A stretch of DNA of 64,000 bases, taken from Candidatus Methylobacter oryzae (lineage in GTDB: Bacteria > Pseudomonadota > Gammaproteobacteria > Methylococcales > Methylomonadaceae). Position numbers and translations under genes: made by a program. Positions 19,284 to 28,663 of the stretch are shown in pieces (the first letter of the stretch is position 1; every line of letters begins with the position of its first letter). The notes below the pieces were generated by a model, which did not search any database, had not been told where the DNA came from, and saw only the letters and a list, made by a program, of their open reading frames with translations. The DNA is taken from positions 16,778 to 80,777 of the forward strand of contig NZ_RYFG02000107.1 of assembly GCF_003994235.2 (NCBI RefSeq), given 5' to 3'.

Positions 19284-19764
19284 GGCGGAGGGCTGTGAGG
19301 TACGAACCCATCAATCGCGAAAGTTGCGTTTTTAACAGCACGGCCGGCAGGCAAGACACCACTGCAACCATTAGGTTACGTCCAGCTCGGTAGGGGCGCC
19401 TCGCGCTCCATTTGGGAACCCAAGCGTACTGGAACATTTTGATTCTTGAAATGAATTGTCTGTTGAAATGCTTTTAAAGCGCTTTTAGTGTTTTTATCCG
19501 GGGCGCGATGCCCCCTACCGAGTTTATCTTTCAGCCAATATGATCCCAGCTATTGCTCAGCTTTACTAATCAAAAACTCAACCATGTCCTCGTTTTGCAC
19601 GCGATGATAAATCTCTTCTACCGGCAAGGTTAAAGCCAATGCCGATGTTTTACTGGATGTATTTATTTTATCCCGGATAATGCGCCAACTCCCTTCGGAA
19701 GAAGCGGAGCCGGTGCCGGGATATGGTAGAATCAAGTTTCCAATTTCAGCACGGCCAGAAGTCT
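19284..19764. other. Gap of about 480 bases with one doubtful small frame
   Basis: No recognised gene. A 61-codon minus-strand frame at 19550-19735 (ending MVEFLISKAEQ) is compositionally plausible, but I do not recognise it and see no clear ribosome site. The rest has scattered short inverted strings and no RNA gene that I can see. Confidence 0.35.
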
Positions 19765-20949
19765 ATGAAACCCAGCTTACAACGCTTAAATTCAATTGAC
19801 TGTGTACGCGGCCTAGTCATTTTATTGATGGCTCTGGATCATACCCGCGACTATTTTTCGGGTGCGCAATTTTCCCCGCTCGATCTTGAGCATACGAACG
19901 CTGCCTATTTTCTAACGCGTTGGATCACGCATATCTGTGCGCCGACTTTTGTTTTCCTGGCCGGCGTCAGCGCCTACTTATCGACCGTGCGCCATGCCAT
20001 GAGCAAGCTTGAACTGTCGGCTTATTTGGCTAAGCGCGGCTTATGGCTGGTTATTCTGGAGCTTACGGTCGTCCGCTTCGGCTGGACGTTTAATTTGGAC
20101 TTTCATTACGCGATCATCCAGGTAATCTGGGCTCTGGGCTGGTCCATGCTGGTATTGAGCGTTTTAGTATTTTTACCACGTTGGGCAATCGCCCTGTTCG
20201 CCGTGCTGAACATCTTTGGGCATAACATGTTAGATGCTGTGCAACCCAGCGCTTTCGGGAATTGGGCCTGGATTTGGACAGTCCTGCATGTCTCCGGCAA
20301 TGTTGAATATTGGCCCGGCTACGCATTATCGGTTTTGTATCCTTTGATTCCTTGGCTTGGGGTCATGGCGGCGGGTTATTGCTTTGGGCCTTTGTTTCTG
20401 GAAACGCCAAAATTCAGGCTGTCGGTTGTACTGGGTTTGGTCGGTGCAATGCTGGCACTATTTGTTATTCTGCGTTTATTTAATCTTTACGGCGACGCTT
20501 CCCTATGGACCACGCAAAAGGACAGCTTGATCACGTTTTTTTCATTTATAAACGTCAGCAAATATCCGCCGTCCTTGCTGTACCTGCTGGTTACCTTGTC
20601 CGTTATGTTTTTGCTGCTGCTGTTGTTTGAATGGACTAAGGTCCCATGGTTTAGTAAGCCATTGTTGATCTTCGGTAAAACGCCGCTGTTTTTTTATGTG
20701 CTGCATATCCCGCTGATACACGGCGCCATGGCTTTGATACTTCAAATCAGGGGACTGCCCAATGACTGGCTGTTTACAGGCTCCCTCGCAAAACCTTTTC
20801 CCGAAGTGCCCGTACCTGAATACGGCTATAACTTGAGTACGGTTTATTTTTTCTGGATGCTGGTCGTTTGCTTGTTATTTCCGTTGTGCAATGTATTTTC
20901 AAGCTACAAACAAAACCATCCGGAAAAAAGGTGGTTGAGTTATTTGTAA
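19765..20949 (+). CDS. DUF1624/heparan-alpha-glucosaminide N-acetyltransferase-like membrane protein
   Basis: A polytopic membrane protein with about ten hydrophobic segments. The N-terminal SIDCVRGLVILLMALDHTRDYF is the hallmark of the DUF1624/YeiB acyltransferase-like group, with the conserved Asp-His in the first helix. ATG 19765 is chosen because homologues begin just before this motif; an in-frame ATG at 19723 would add 14 residues without clear support. It probably moves acyl groups across or within the membrane, but the substrate is unknown. It stands alone on the plus strand. Confidence 0.75.
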   Translation: MKPSLQRLNSIDCVRGLVILLMALDHTRDYFSGAQFSPLDLEHTNAAYFLTRWITHICAPTFVFLAGVSAYLSTVRHAMSKLELSAYLAKRGLWLVILELTVVRFGWTFNLDFHYAIIQVIWALGWSMLVLSVLVFLPRWAIALFAVLNIFGHNMLDAVQPSAFGNWAWIWTVLHVSGNVEYWPGYALSVLYPLIPWLGVMAAGYCFGPLFLETPKFRLSVVLGLVGAMLALFVILRLFNLYGDASLWTTQKDSLITFFSFINVSKYPPSLLYLLVTLSVMFLLLLLFEWTKVPWFSKPLLIFGKTPLFFYVLHIPLIHGAMALILQIRGLPNDWLFTGSLAKPFPEVPVPEYGYNLSTVYFFWMLVVCLLFPLCNVFSSYKQNHPEKRWLSYL

Positions 20950-21027
20950 GCCGAGGTTGGTGGGTTACAGCTTAGCGGGTAATGGTCGAGCCGGGTGTTC
21001 CTGCCGTGTAAGGAACCGGAGTCGAAG

Positions 21028-21615
21028 TTAAATCACCCTGACTCCAAAGACTTCCAACAACCTGATCAGCTTGATCAACGGTAAACCGATCAATGCATTC
21101 GGATCGTCGCCCTTGATGCGCTCAAACAAGGCAATGCCCAAACTTTCCGCTTTAAATCCGCCCGCGCAGTTAAAAGGCTCGTCACGATCGACATAGTGTT
21201 CGATTTGCTGTCGCGATAACGCTCTAAACGTTACCGCGCAATGATCGCAGTCGACGCGATGTTGCCCGTTACGGCTGTCGTAAACGCAGATGCCGGTATA
21301 AAAGTTCGCCGTTTTACCCGAGGCGGCCGCCAATTGCGCAATTGTGTTTTCGCGGGAGCCGGGTTTGGTTAGCGGTTTGCCTTTCAGCATTGCCACTTGA
21401 TCCGAGCCGATAATCAGGTGTTGCGGAAATATAGGCGCCAGCGCTGCGGCCTTTTGCAGCGATAAACGCATGGCGGTCTGCATCGGTTCTTCATCGGGCA
21501 GCGGCGTCTCATCGATATCCGCGCTAGCCGTATCAAACGTAAGGCCAAGTTTTTTCAATAATTCGCGCCGGTACGGCGAACTCGATGCGAGGATCAATTC
21601 AATAGCAGTCGTCAT
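21028..21615 (-). CDS. Maf-family nucleotide pyrophosphatase (YceF-like)
   Basis: A housekeeping pyrophosphatase that hydrolyses non-canonical nucleoside triphosphates; the YceF subgroup prefers 7-methyl-GTP. The motif LASSSPYRRELL at the N-terminus, the DETPLPDE segment and the catalytic GSDQV are present, as is FNCAGGFKAESLG near residue 150. ATG 21615 starts the protein six residues before the LILASSS motif; a longer frame to 21657 encodes an unlikely hydrophobic stretch. The FNCAGGFKAE form suggests YceF-like rather than YhdE-like, which is a tentative subgroup call. Confidence 0.92.
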   Translation of the reverse strand: MTTAIELILASSSPYRRELLKKLGLTFDTASADIDETPLPDEEPMQTAMRLSLQKAAALAPIFPQHLIIGSDQVAMLKGKPLTKPGSRENTIAQLAAASGKTANFYTGICVYDSRNGQHRVDCDHCAVTFRALSRQQIEHYVDRDEPFNCAGGFKAESLGIALFERIKGDDPNALIGLPLIKLIRLLEVFGVRVI

Positions 21616-21679
21616 AATAATAAGTGTATGAAAAATAATGTAGAAATATAAATCCAATCTGGCATTTCAGGAATAAGCT

Positions 21680-21934
21680 TCAAGCTCGGCTTACATTTGT
21701 TAAATACGGCTGATCGTCTTGGCTCGGCCATTTTACGACATTCAGGTAGTTGAAAATATTGTTAACCAACGGCTGGTATTGGATGTGAAATCGACTTATG
21801 TGTTTGTGTCCTTTCCATAATCCCATATCCCGCGAAGTGTCCAACCTGTTTTGAGTGAAGAAAATGTTACAGCCATCGCCCGAGCCGGGCCCGGAAGCCA
21901 AAGAATAAGCAGCCCCGACTATGAATCTCTTCAA
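21680..21934 (-). CDS. Hypothetical protein, doubtful
   Basis: An 84-codon minus-strand frame upstream of maf. The C-terminal part (GHKHISRFHIQYQPLV) has balanced composition and could be real, but no family is recognised and the ribosome site is weak. It may be the remnant of a longer gene, because the protein has no obvious domain. The surrounding 350-base gap holds nothing else. Confidence 0.25.
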   Translation of the reverse strand: MKRFIVGAAYSLASGPGSGDGCNIFFTQNRLDTSRDMGLWKGHKHISRFHIQYQPLVNNIFNYLNVVKWPSQDDQPYLTNVSRA

Positions 21935-22013
21935 AATGAACTAAGCTATTACGTTAGCCCACATTTCGATTTTTCCGCAACACCATCGCTTACGACACGA
22001 CCTAAAGGTTCTT

Positions 22014-22619
22014 ATGGCTTCCATCTACGACATCAAACCGGCATTTCAAAACCTGTTGCGGCCCAGCGTGCGGTGGCTAGCGGCGCGGGGCGTGACTGCC
22101 AATCAAGTTACCTTAGCCGCGATGGCGTTATCGCTGCTGGTCGGTGCGGCTTTGCTCTACCCAAGCTGGTATCCCGGCATTTATTGGTCGATTCCGCTGG
22201 TGATGCTGGTGCGCATGGCCTTGAATGCGATCGACGGCATGCTGGCCCGCGAACACAACATGCAGTCGGCTCTGGGCGGTATATTGAACGAGCTGTGCGA
22301 TGTATTTGCCGACACCGCCTTGTACCTGCCTTTTGCGCTTTTGCCGGGAGCTAAGCCATGGTTGGTGGTCGGCATCGTCATTGCCGCGGTGATCAGCGAA
22401 ATGGCCGGCGTGGTTGCGGTGCAAATCGGCGCATCCAGGCGTTACGACGGCCCCATGGGCAAAAGCGACCGTGCCTTCGTGTTCGGCGCGTTGGCATTGT
22501 GCGTCGGGTTGGGCTGGCATGGCGCTTGGGTCAACGCGCTGTTCGCCGTCATTTTGCTGTTGATCGGCGTCACTATTGTCAACCGATGCCTTAAAGCCCT
22601 GCGGGAGGTAAACGCATGA
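22014..22619 (+). CDS. CDP-alcohol phosphatidyltransferase (YnbA-like)
   Basis: A membrane enzyme of the CDP-alcohol phosphotransferase family with about six hydrophobic helices. The signature appears as NAIDGMLAR followed by GGILNELCDVFAD. Compared with the usual DxxDGxxAR...GxxxDxxxD motif, the first and third aspartates read Asn, a pattern I associate with YnbA-like members. The gene overlaps the CdsA-like gene by four bases (ATGA), which in turn almost touches a PlsC-like gene. This trio resembles E. coli ynbABC and suggests synthesis of an accessory phospholipid; the alcohol acceptor is unknown. Confidence 0.85.
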   Translation: MASIYDIKPAFQNLLRPSVRWLAARGVTANQVTLAAMALSLLVGAALLYPSWYPGIYWSIPLVMLVRMALNAIDGMLAREHNMQSALGGILNELCDVFADTALYLPFALLPGAKPWLVVGIVIAAVISEMAGVVAVQIGASRRYDGPMGKSDRAFVFGALALCVGLGWHGAWVNALFAVILLLIGVTIVNRCLKALREVNA

Positions 22620-23557
22620 CATCGATCAATCTGCCGCTCAGTGTGCAAATCGCTTTTGCCGGCATCGCCTTGATGTTGTGTATCGCCAGCTGCCTGTCGA
22701 TTACGCTGCAACACCGCAGGCCCGAATGCGACTACAGCGAGTTACGCCAGCGTGTCAGGACTTGGTGGATCATCGTTGCTGTGTTTGCAGTGGCCGTGCT
22801 GATTAATCGCGCCACCTCGGTGATCGTACTGGGCCTGATCAGCTTTTTGGCGTTCAAGGAATATTTATCCCTGATTCCGACCCGGCGCGCCGATCACCGG
22901 GTGTTGTTTTGGGCTTATTTGGCAATTCCCGTGCAATATTATTGGGTATGGGCGGGCTGGTACGGCCTGTTCATCATCTTTATTCCAATTTATGTCTTTT
23001 TATGGCTACCGATGCGCATGATATTGATCGGCGAAACCCAAGGTTTTCTGCGCGCCATCGGCACCTTGCATTGGGGCTTGATGATTTGCGTGTTCAGCCT
23101 CAGCCACATGGCCTTCATGCTGGTCTTGCCGGCGGAGAACAATCCGGGCGGCGGTTCGATGGGTATATTGATTTACCTGATCTTTTTAACCGAGATCAAC
23201 GATGTCGCCCAATACCTGTGGGGCAAAAGCCTGGGTAAGCGCAAAATCGTGCCGAAAGTCAGCCCCAACAAAACCTTCGCCGGTTTTTGGGGCGGGGTAT
23301 TGAGCACGGCGGTCCTGGCGGTGCTGCTGGCGCCGTGGCTGACGCCGCTGACTCGCATCGAAGCCTTGGGCGCCGGCCTATTGATCGGGGTGGCCGGCTT
23401 CGTCGGCGACGTAACAATTTCGGCCTTGAAACGTGACCTCGGCGTTAAGAACAGCGGTAGCCTACTGCCCGGCCATGGCGGTATCCTCGATCGTCTGGAT
23501 AGCCTGACCTACACCGCTCCGCTGTTTTTCCACTACGTCTATTTCCTGCATTATTGA
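22616..23557 (+). CDS. Phosphatidate cytidylyltransferase-like protein (YnbB-like)
   Basis: A CdsA-family membrane protein of 313 aa with about eight helices. The C-terminal signature ALKRDLGVKNSGSLLPGHGG followed by ILDRLDSL is intact, so it should make CDP-diacylglycerol from phosphatidate and CTP. It overlaps the CDP-alcohol transferase gene before it by four bases and reaches the PlsC-like gene eight bases after. Housekeeping cdsA normally sits with uppS and dxr; this location argues for the YnbB-like paralogue that feeds its neighbour. Confidence 0.87.
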   Translation: MTSINLPLSVQIAFAGIALMLCIASCLSITLQHRRPECDYSELRQRVRTWWIIVAVFAVAVLINRATSVIVLGLISFLAFKEYLSLIPTRRADHRVLFWAYLAIPVQYYWVWAGWYGLFIIFIPIYVFLWLPMRMILIGETQGFLRAIGTLHWGLMICVFSLSHMAFMLVLPAENNPGGGSMGILIYLIFLTEINDVAQYLWGKSLGKRKIVPKVSPNKTFAGFWGGVLSTAVLAVLLAPWLTPLTRIEALGAGLLIGVAGFVGDVTISALKRDLGVKNSGSLLPGHGGILDRLDSLTYTAPLFFHYVYFLHY

Positions 23558-23565
23558 AGGTTCAA

Positions 23566-24204
23566 ATGCTGCGCCGCCTATTTTATCTGCTGCTGGTCAA
23601 ACCTTTGGTATTGTTCCTGATTGGCCTGAACGTGCGCGGCCGGGAACATTTGCCAAACTCCGGGCCGGCCATCGTGGTTGCCAATCACAATAGCCACCTG
23701 GACACTTTGGTGTTGATGTCTCTATTTCCGCAAGCGCTGATCCCCCAGGTGCATCCGGTCGCTGCGGCGGACTATTTCTGCCGCAATCGCTGGTTGAAAG
23801 CGTTTGCATTAAACATCGTCGGTATCATACCGATAGACCGCCGGCCCTCGGCTCGGGACGGCGATACGCTGGCGCCGCTGTTAACCGCGCTGGATCAGGG
23901 AAAAATTCTGATCCTGTTTCCGGAAGGCACCCGCGGCCAACCGGAACGGCGCGGCAAATTCAAAAGCGGCGTCGCTCACCTGTTAAGCAAGCGTCCGGAC
24001 GTTCCCATTACCCCGGTATTTTTTAGCGGTCTGGGCAAGTGTTTACCCAAGGGCGAGTTTGTGCTGGTACCTTTTTTCGTCGATGTCTTTATCGCCCCGG
24101 CCATTGCTTGGAACGGGAGACGTCAAGGCTTTATGGAGGTGTTGGAACAGGCATTCGATGCCCTGCAAATCAGTGCCGATAAGCCGGGCTGCGATCAGGG
24201 ATAG
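23566..24204 (+). CDS. 1-acyl-sn-glycerol-3-phosphate acyltransferase (PlsC family)
   Basis: An acyltransferase with the HX4D motif at H41-D46 (NHNSHLDT) and the acceptor motif FPEGTRG near residue 122. ATG 23566 has a GAAGG site five bases upstream and is preferred over an in-frame TTG at 23554 that overlaps the previous stop. It completes the three-gene phospholipid cluster by supplying phosphatidate or by remodelling its product. A perfect hairpin downstream probably ends the transcript. Confidence 0.87.
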   Translation: MLRRLFYLLLVKPLVLFLIGLNVRGREHLPNSGPAIVVANHNSHLDTLVLMSLFPQALIPQVHPVAAADYFCRNRWLKAFALNIVGIIPIDRRPSARDGDTLAPLLTALDQGKILILFPEGTRGQPERRGKFKSGVAHLLSKRPDVPITPVFFSGLGKCLPKGEFVLVPFFVDVFIAPAIAWNGRRQGFMEVLEQAFDALQISADKPGCDQG

Positions 24205-24253
24205 CCGGGGAGGTTGGGCAACGCTTTTTTGCCAACATTATCGCGTGACCACT

Positions 24254-24284
24254 ATTGGGCAAACGATAAGACTGTTTGCCCAAT
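24254..24284 (+). terminator. Hairpin after the phospholipid cluster
   Basis: ATTGGGCAAAC (24254-24264) is the exact reverse complement of GTTTGCCCAAT (24274-24284), with a nine-base loop. It lacks a strong T run, so termination is likely but not certain. Confidence 0.5.
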
Positions 24285-24331
24285 CTATATAAACTGACCT
24301 TACAATTTCACTGCAAGTTTTTTGTCCAGCA

Positions 24332-24672
24332 TTAATAGTTTAATGCTGTGGCCGTGGCGGCGATTATCGCATCGGATAATTTGACGCGGTGTTGATATCT
24401 AAATTGTATCGTTAAATCTTCAATCAACGGATTAATCGCTAAATGCGTCATCCGCTCCAATAGACGGTTGATGGCTTTAGGCAATTCGAAAGGTTCCGAT
24501 TCATCTTCCATGGCTATTAAAGTATCGTGCACGAACTCGATGGGCAAGTCCGGATTGTCCAGTGCGGCACGGCCTATTTGGGCTCAGTAGGATGCTTGTT
24601 GCGGCACTCGGCTTTGGCTCGCGCCTTGGCGGTTTCGTAGAGCGCATCGTCGATGCGGATGGAAATGCTCAT
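24332..24672 (-). pseudogene. Decayed ParD-like antitoxin joined to a VapC-like toxin end
   Basis: From ATG 24672, with a GGAGG site, the minus strand encodes MSISIRIDDALYETAKARAK, a typical ParD-like antitoxin start, and then goes out of frame near AECRN. The next phase resumes with GRAALDNPDLPIEFVHDTLI, the C-terminal half of the same antitoxin family; about ten bases seem to be missing between. Without a stop it continues into PKAINRLLERM and then KLSDAIIAATATAL, which resembles the C-terminal part of a PIN-domain VapC toxin. The pair is thus a deleted and fused remnant of a toxin-antitoxin module. Confidence 0.6.
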
Positions 24673-24824
24673 TTTTTCCTCCAGGTACAGAGTTACCGCA
24701 AATGTAGTACAGCGGGCGTCAATCTTGCCGCGCAAGGTTAAATTAAACAGATTACCCCACGCTAAGCCATTGTTTGTGCTCCACGTTGTCAACATAAGTT
24801 ACTGTTCTGCTTTAATGTGATGCA

Positions 24825-24851
24825 GTTTATCCACAAAATCTGTGGATAAAC
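24825..24851. promoter_or_regulatory. Inverted pair of perfect DnaA-box sequences
   Basis: GTTTATCCACA (24825-24835) is followed after five bases by its exact reverse complement TGTGGATAAAC (24841-24851). Each arm contains the consensus DnaA box TTATCCACA. They lie in a gene-poor gap, with no dnaA or dnaN nearby. This could be a DnaA-titrating or regulatory site, or only a palindrome that happens to match. Confidence 0.45.
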
Positions 24852-24958
24852 TTGTGGTTGACCTATGGCTTGTAGGTATAACTACTTATCTCAACAGGCG
24901 TTTTTGTTAAAACGGCTAAAAATTGGCCACTCCGGCCGGTGAGCGCCGTGATACGTAT

Positions 24959-25002
24959 CTTCCGATATTGACTGTGCCGCCGGGCACGGTCAATATCGGA
25001 AG
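24959..25002. repeat. 20-bp-stem hairpin upstream of the YceK-like gene
   Basis: CTTCCGATATTGACTGTGCC (24959-24978) pairs with 24983-25002 over 20 positions, with one mismatch and a GCCG loop. No T tract follows. It lies about 28 bases before the lipoprotein start, so it may affect its mRNA or be a small palindromic repeat. Confidence 0.6.
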
Positions 25003-25029
25003 TCTCCGTTGGTTTGCCGGGAAAAATCT

Positions 25030-25347
25030 ATGAAGTCTGCGATTGGACGATGGATAACGGTTATTTTTATCAGCTTGGTCATGCTGGGTTGTTCAAGCAT
25101 ACGCGCCAGAACTGAAACTCCTGATGAGAAGTGGCAGGTTTATCCCGGTATTCGGCGGGACGTAAAAGATGCGGACGTGATATTCAGCGGCAAAAGTTCG
25201 GACCCAGTCTGGGCTAAAGGGATGGTGACGACGATGCTGGTTTTAGACTTGCCGTTATCGGCCGTATTCGATACGGTGGCAATGCCTTATGACTTGTATC
25301 GGATTTATGTGCCGAAGCATCCTGATGAGGACGCTGAAAAAGAGTAG
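25030..25347 (+). CDS. YceK/YidQ-family lipoprotein
   Basis: A 105-aa lipoprotein with the lipobox LVMLGC near residue 21 and the family segments IYPGIRRD-like VYPGIRRDV and LDLPLSAVFDTVAMPYD near the end. It is probably anchored in the outer membrane; no function is established for the family. ATG 25030 gives a proper signal peptide; a longer frame from 25009 adds seven residues without benefit. It stands alone after a strong hairpin. Confidence 0.75.
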   Translation: MKSAIGRWITVIFISLVMLGCSSIRARTETPDEKWQVYPGIRRDVKDADVIFSGKSSDPVWAKGMVTTMLVLDLPLSAVFDTVAMPYDLYRIYVPKHPDEDAEKE

Positions 25348-25423
25348 CGTAATCCGGCCCATTAGGATGCTAGGCAAAATCTGCTGGGCTTGTTAGCGAA
25401 TAGGGCGTTTTCTACGCTGGATT

Positions 25424-25507
25424 AGACCTTCCAGGTTTTTCGACTGCCATGGATGGCGGAAGTGCTGGAGCGGCCGGGAGCGGCTCCAGTAAAAACCTGG
25501 AAGGTCT
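25424..25507. repeat. Complete 84-bp MITE-like repeat with 17-bp inverted ends
   Basis: AGACCTTCCAGGTTTTT (25424-25440) and its exact reverse complement (25491-25507) enclose a core. The core contains GCCATGGATGGC and a second internal pair CTGGAGC/GCTCCAG. Related sequence occurs at 18528 (left part) and 19251 (ends only). There is no coding capacity, so it would be moved in trans if mobile. Confidence 0.75.
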
Positions 25508-25692
25508 GCCCACTTTGCTTTTTTCCTCACGCCAGGGTTCGAGTGGCAATCGCGATCCGGATTGCCCAAATGAAACTTGATGGACCGGTTTAACCGCCGC
25601 AAGTTTTCTCAAGTTGTTCGGAAAGACTTTTCTCCATATTCCCGCCTAGCTGCTAAAATACGCCCATTTTTTAACTGCCCAAGAATTGAAAA

Positions 25693-27981
25693 ATGGATGT
25701 AATCCAACGTATTGCCGAAGAATTAGCCGTAAACCCCAAACAAGTCAGCGCTGCTGTCGATTTGCTGGACGAGGGCGCTACCGTCCCGTTTATTTCCCGC
25801 TACCGGAAAGAAGTCACCGGCGGCCTGGACGACACGCAATTAAGATTGCTGGAAGAGCGCTTGGCGTATTTGCGCGAACTGAACGCGCGCCGCCAGGTCA
25901 TCCTGGACAGTATCGCTTCGCAAGGCAAGCTGACGCCGGAGCTGGAACAAGCGATTAACGGCGCCGATACCAAGACGCTGCTCGAAGATTTATACCTGCC
26001 GTATAAGCCCAAGCGCCGCACGAAGGCGCAAATCGCCCGCGAGGCCGGGCTTGAGCCGCTAGCCGATGCGCTGTTGGACGACCGCAGCTTGGTTCCGGAG
26101 CAAGTTGCCGCAGCTTATATCGATGCGGACAAAGGCGTTGCGGATGTTGCCGCGGCTTTGGACGGCGCACGGCAGATCATTATGGAGCGCATTTCCGAAG
26201 ACGCCGAACTGTTGGCCGAGCTGCGCGAACGCATCTGGCAAAAAGGCATTGTGCATGCGACCGTTGTCAGCGGCAAGGAGCAGGAGGCAGCTAAATTCAA
26301 GGATTATTTCGATTACGAAGAAGCGATCAACAAAATCCCCTCGCACCGGGCTTTGGCGCTGTTCCGAGGGCGCAACGAAGACCTGTTGAACCTGACGCTT
26401 AAACCCGGTGCCGAGGAAAAAGACGAACACGATCTTTGCGCGCAGTTCGTCGCCCGTCATTTGAAAGTGACCGACACGTCGAAACCGGCCGACGCCTGGT
26501 TGGCCGAAACCGCGCGTTTCGCCTGGAAAATCAAGCTGTATACGCGCATCGACCTGGATTTGAAACTCAGGCTGCGCGAAGCCGCCGAACTGGAAGCGAT
26601 CCGCGTTTTCTCCGGCAATCTGAAAGACCTGCTGCTGGCCGCGCCGGCCGGCCCGAAAGCGACGATGGGCTTGGACCCCGGCATACGCACCGGCGTTAAA
26701 GTCGCCGTCGTCGATCCGACCGGCAAAGTGTTGGCGACCGACACGATTTATCCGCACGCACCGAAGAACGATTGGGACGGTTCGATTGCCAAGTTGGCGA
26801 AACTGATCCAGGCGCACAATGTCGAGCTGGTCAGCATCGGCAACGGCACCGCTTCCCGCGAAACCGACCAACTGGTCGCCGACCTGATGAAGCGGCATGC
26901 CGAGCTTAAAATCACCAAAATCACGGTGTCGGAAGCCGGCGCGTCGGTTTATTCCGCATCGGAACTGGCGGCCAAGGAATTTCCCGGGCTGGACGTATCG
27001 TTGCGCGGCGCGGTTTCGATTGCGCGGCGCTTGCAGGACCCGCTGGCCGAGCTGGTCAAGATCGATCCGAAATCGATCGGCGTCGGCCAATACCAGCACG
27101 ACGTGAACCAAGTTCAGTTAGCCAAAGGGCTCGATACCGTGGTTGAAGACTGCGTGAACGCGGTCGGCGTCGACGTGAATACCGCATCGGCATCTCTGCT
27201 TAAACAAGTATCCGGCCTGTCCGCCAGCATCAGCGAAAACATCGTCGCGTTCCGCAATGAAAACGGCCCGTTCGTCAACCGCAAGCAATTGAAAAAAGTG
27301 CCGCGCCTGGGCGACAAGGCTTACGAGCAGGCGGCAGGATTCCTGCGCATTATGAACGGCGACAATCCGTTGGATGCGTCGGCGGTGCATCCGGAAGCGT
27401 ATCCGGTCGTCGAGGCGATTATCGGCAGCACCGGCAAGTCGATCCGCGACCTGATCGGCCAAAGTCAGTTCCTGCGTAGCCTGAATCCGGCCAATTACAC
27501 CGACGAGCATTTCGGTTTGCCGACCGTGACCGACATTTTGCAGGAGCTGGAAAAGCCGGGCCGCGACCCTCGGCCGGAGTTCAAGAGCGTCGAATTCAAA
27601 GCAGGCATCGAGAAAATCACCGACCTTGAAGTCGGCATGAAGCTGGACGGCGTCGTGACCAACGTCGCCAATTTCGGCGCGTTTGTCGACATCGGCGTGC
27701 ACCAGGACGGCTTGGTGCATATTTCCCATTTGTCGGATAATTTTGTCAAAGACCCGCGGGATGCGGTTAAAACCGGCGAGATGGTCAAAGTGACGGTACT
27801 GGAGGTCGATGTCGAGCGCAAACGCATTTCGCTGTCGATGAAAAGCAATCCTGAGTTGGGCGATGCCCGGCCCGAACGCAACAGCCAAAAGCCGGCCGCG
27901 CATAAGCCCAAGCTGCAGCAGCAGGCTCCGGTGCAAGGCTCAATGGCTAGCGCGTTTGCCAAGGCGCGGATCGGTAAATAA
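25693..27981 (+). CDS. tex: Tex, S1 RNA-binding transcription accessory protein
   Basis: A conserved nucleic-acid-binding protein of 762 aa. The N-terminal helical Tex domain ([12 protein letters not shown] near residue 36) is followed by the YqgF/RNase H-like domain ([16 protein letters not shown] near 329). HhH motifs ([16 protein letters not shown]) come next, and a C-terminal S1 domain ([20 protein letters not shown] near 655). It ends with a basic tail. The length and all domains are typical. It has its own position between a repeat-rich gap and the TIGR04073 gene. Confidence 0.96.
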   Translation: MDVIQRIAEELAVNPKQVSAAVDLLDEGATVPFISRYRKEVTGGLDDTQLRLLEERLAYLRELNARRQVILDSIASQGKLTPELEQAINGADTKTLLEDLYLPYKPKRRTKAQIAREAGLEPLADALLDDRSLVPEQVAAAYIDADKGVADVAAALDGARQIIMERISEDAELLAELRERIWQKGIVHATVVSGKEQEAAKFKDYFDYEEAINKIPSHRALALFRGRNEDLLNLTLKPGAEEKDEHDLCAQFVARHLKVTDTSKPADAWLAETARFAWKIKLYTRIDLDLKLRLREAAELEAIRVFSGNLKDLLLAAPAGPKATMGLDPGIRTGVKVAVVDPTGKVLATDTIYPHAPKNDWDGSIAKLAKLIQAHNVELVSIGNGTASRETDQLVADLMKRHAELKITKITVSEAGASVYSASELAAKEFPGLDVSLRGAVSIARRLQDPLAELVKIDPKSIGVGQYQHDVNQVQLAKGLDTVVEDCVNAVGVDVNTASASLLKQVSGLSASISENIVAFRNENGPFVNRKQLKKVPRLGDKAYEQAAGFLRIMNGDNPLDASAVHPEAYPVVEAIIGSTGKSIRDLIGQSQFLRSLNPANYTDEHFGLPTVTDILQELEKPGRDPRPEFKSVEFKAGIEKITDLEVGMKLDGVVTNVANFGAFVDIGVHQDGLVHISHLSDNFVKDPRDAVKTGEMVKVTVLEVDVERKRISLSMKSNPELGDARPERNSQKPAAHKPKLQQQAPVQGSMASAFAKARIGK

Positions 27982-28035
27982 TTGCAGCTCTGCTATACTG
28001 GTTTCAATCTTTTGAACTTATTAACAGGATTTGAT

Positions 28036-28644
28036 ATGCGCAAGCACAGTCGTTTTTTCGTTTTCCTTTTATTCAGCGGCCTGTGTGCGGCATATGCGCC
28101 TGTAACCCAGGCCGACATGCAGCAACAGGGTTACGGCAATACGACTATTGCGCCTATCATGCGGCCGCCGTATGCTGCGCGGCATCATACTTACGGCAGC
28201 AAGGTTGGTTTTAAGGCGCTGAATGCGTTTGCGAACCTGACCACGGCCCCGCTGGAAATTCCTAAAAACATCATCAACACGACCAACAAAAGCAATATCA
28301 TATACGGCGCAGTGGGCGGGCTGTTCAAGGGCTTGATCCATATGGGCGGACGCATCGGCGTAGGGGTGGCCGATTTGGTGACGATACCGTTGCCGACTCA
28401 GCCTATCGCTTATCCTCCTTATATTTGGGAGGATTTTGACGTGGACACCTCGTATGGGCCGGTTTTCCGTTTGGATAGCGATTACGAAGAAGATGCGCCT
28501 GTTGTGCAGGCTCCCGCGCCGAAGCCGGTTGTTGCGCTCCCGGTAGTACAGCCCAAGCCGCAACCGATTGACGCTTCTAAGCAATTCCGCATCGAAACCA
28601 ACCATAACTTGGATCAGATGTTCAAAAAGGAAATGAAGAAATAA
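28036..28644 (+). CDS. Exosortase system-associated protein, TIGR04073-like
   Basis: A secreted 202-aa protein with a signal peptide (residues 1-27). The conserved central block reads FANLTTAPLEIPKNI and later GLIHMGGRIGVGVADLVTIPLP, which is the pattern of the TIGR04073 family seen in genomes that carry exosortase/PEP-CTERM systems. The C-terminal part is Pro/Ala-rich. ATG 28036 gives a clean signal peptide; the longer frame to 27982 is not needed. The function is unknown, and no exosortase gene is in the window. Confidence 0.7.
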   Translation: MRKHSRFFVFLLFSGLCAAYAPVTQADMQQQGYGNTTIAPIMRPPYAARHHTYGSKVGFKALNAFANLTTAPLEIPKNIINTTNKSNIIYGAVGGLFKGLIHMGGRIGVGVADLVTIPLPTQPIAYPPYIWEDFDVDTSYGPVFRLDSDYEEDAPVVQAPAPKPVVALPVVQPKPQPIDASKQFRIETNHNLDQMFKKEMKK

Positions 28645-28663
28645 CGTATCGTTGTTGACAGCG

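Noticed and set aside
26059..27111. 350-codon frame opposite tex
   Set aside because: It lies antisense to a clearly conserved gene, and its composition is that of a reverse-strand shadow in GC-rich DNA.
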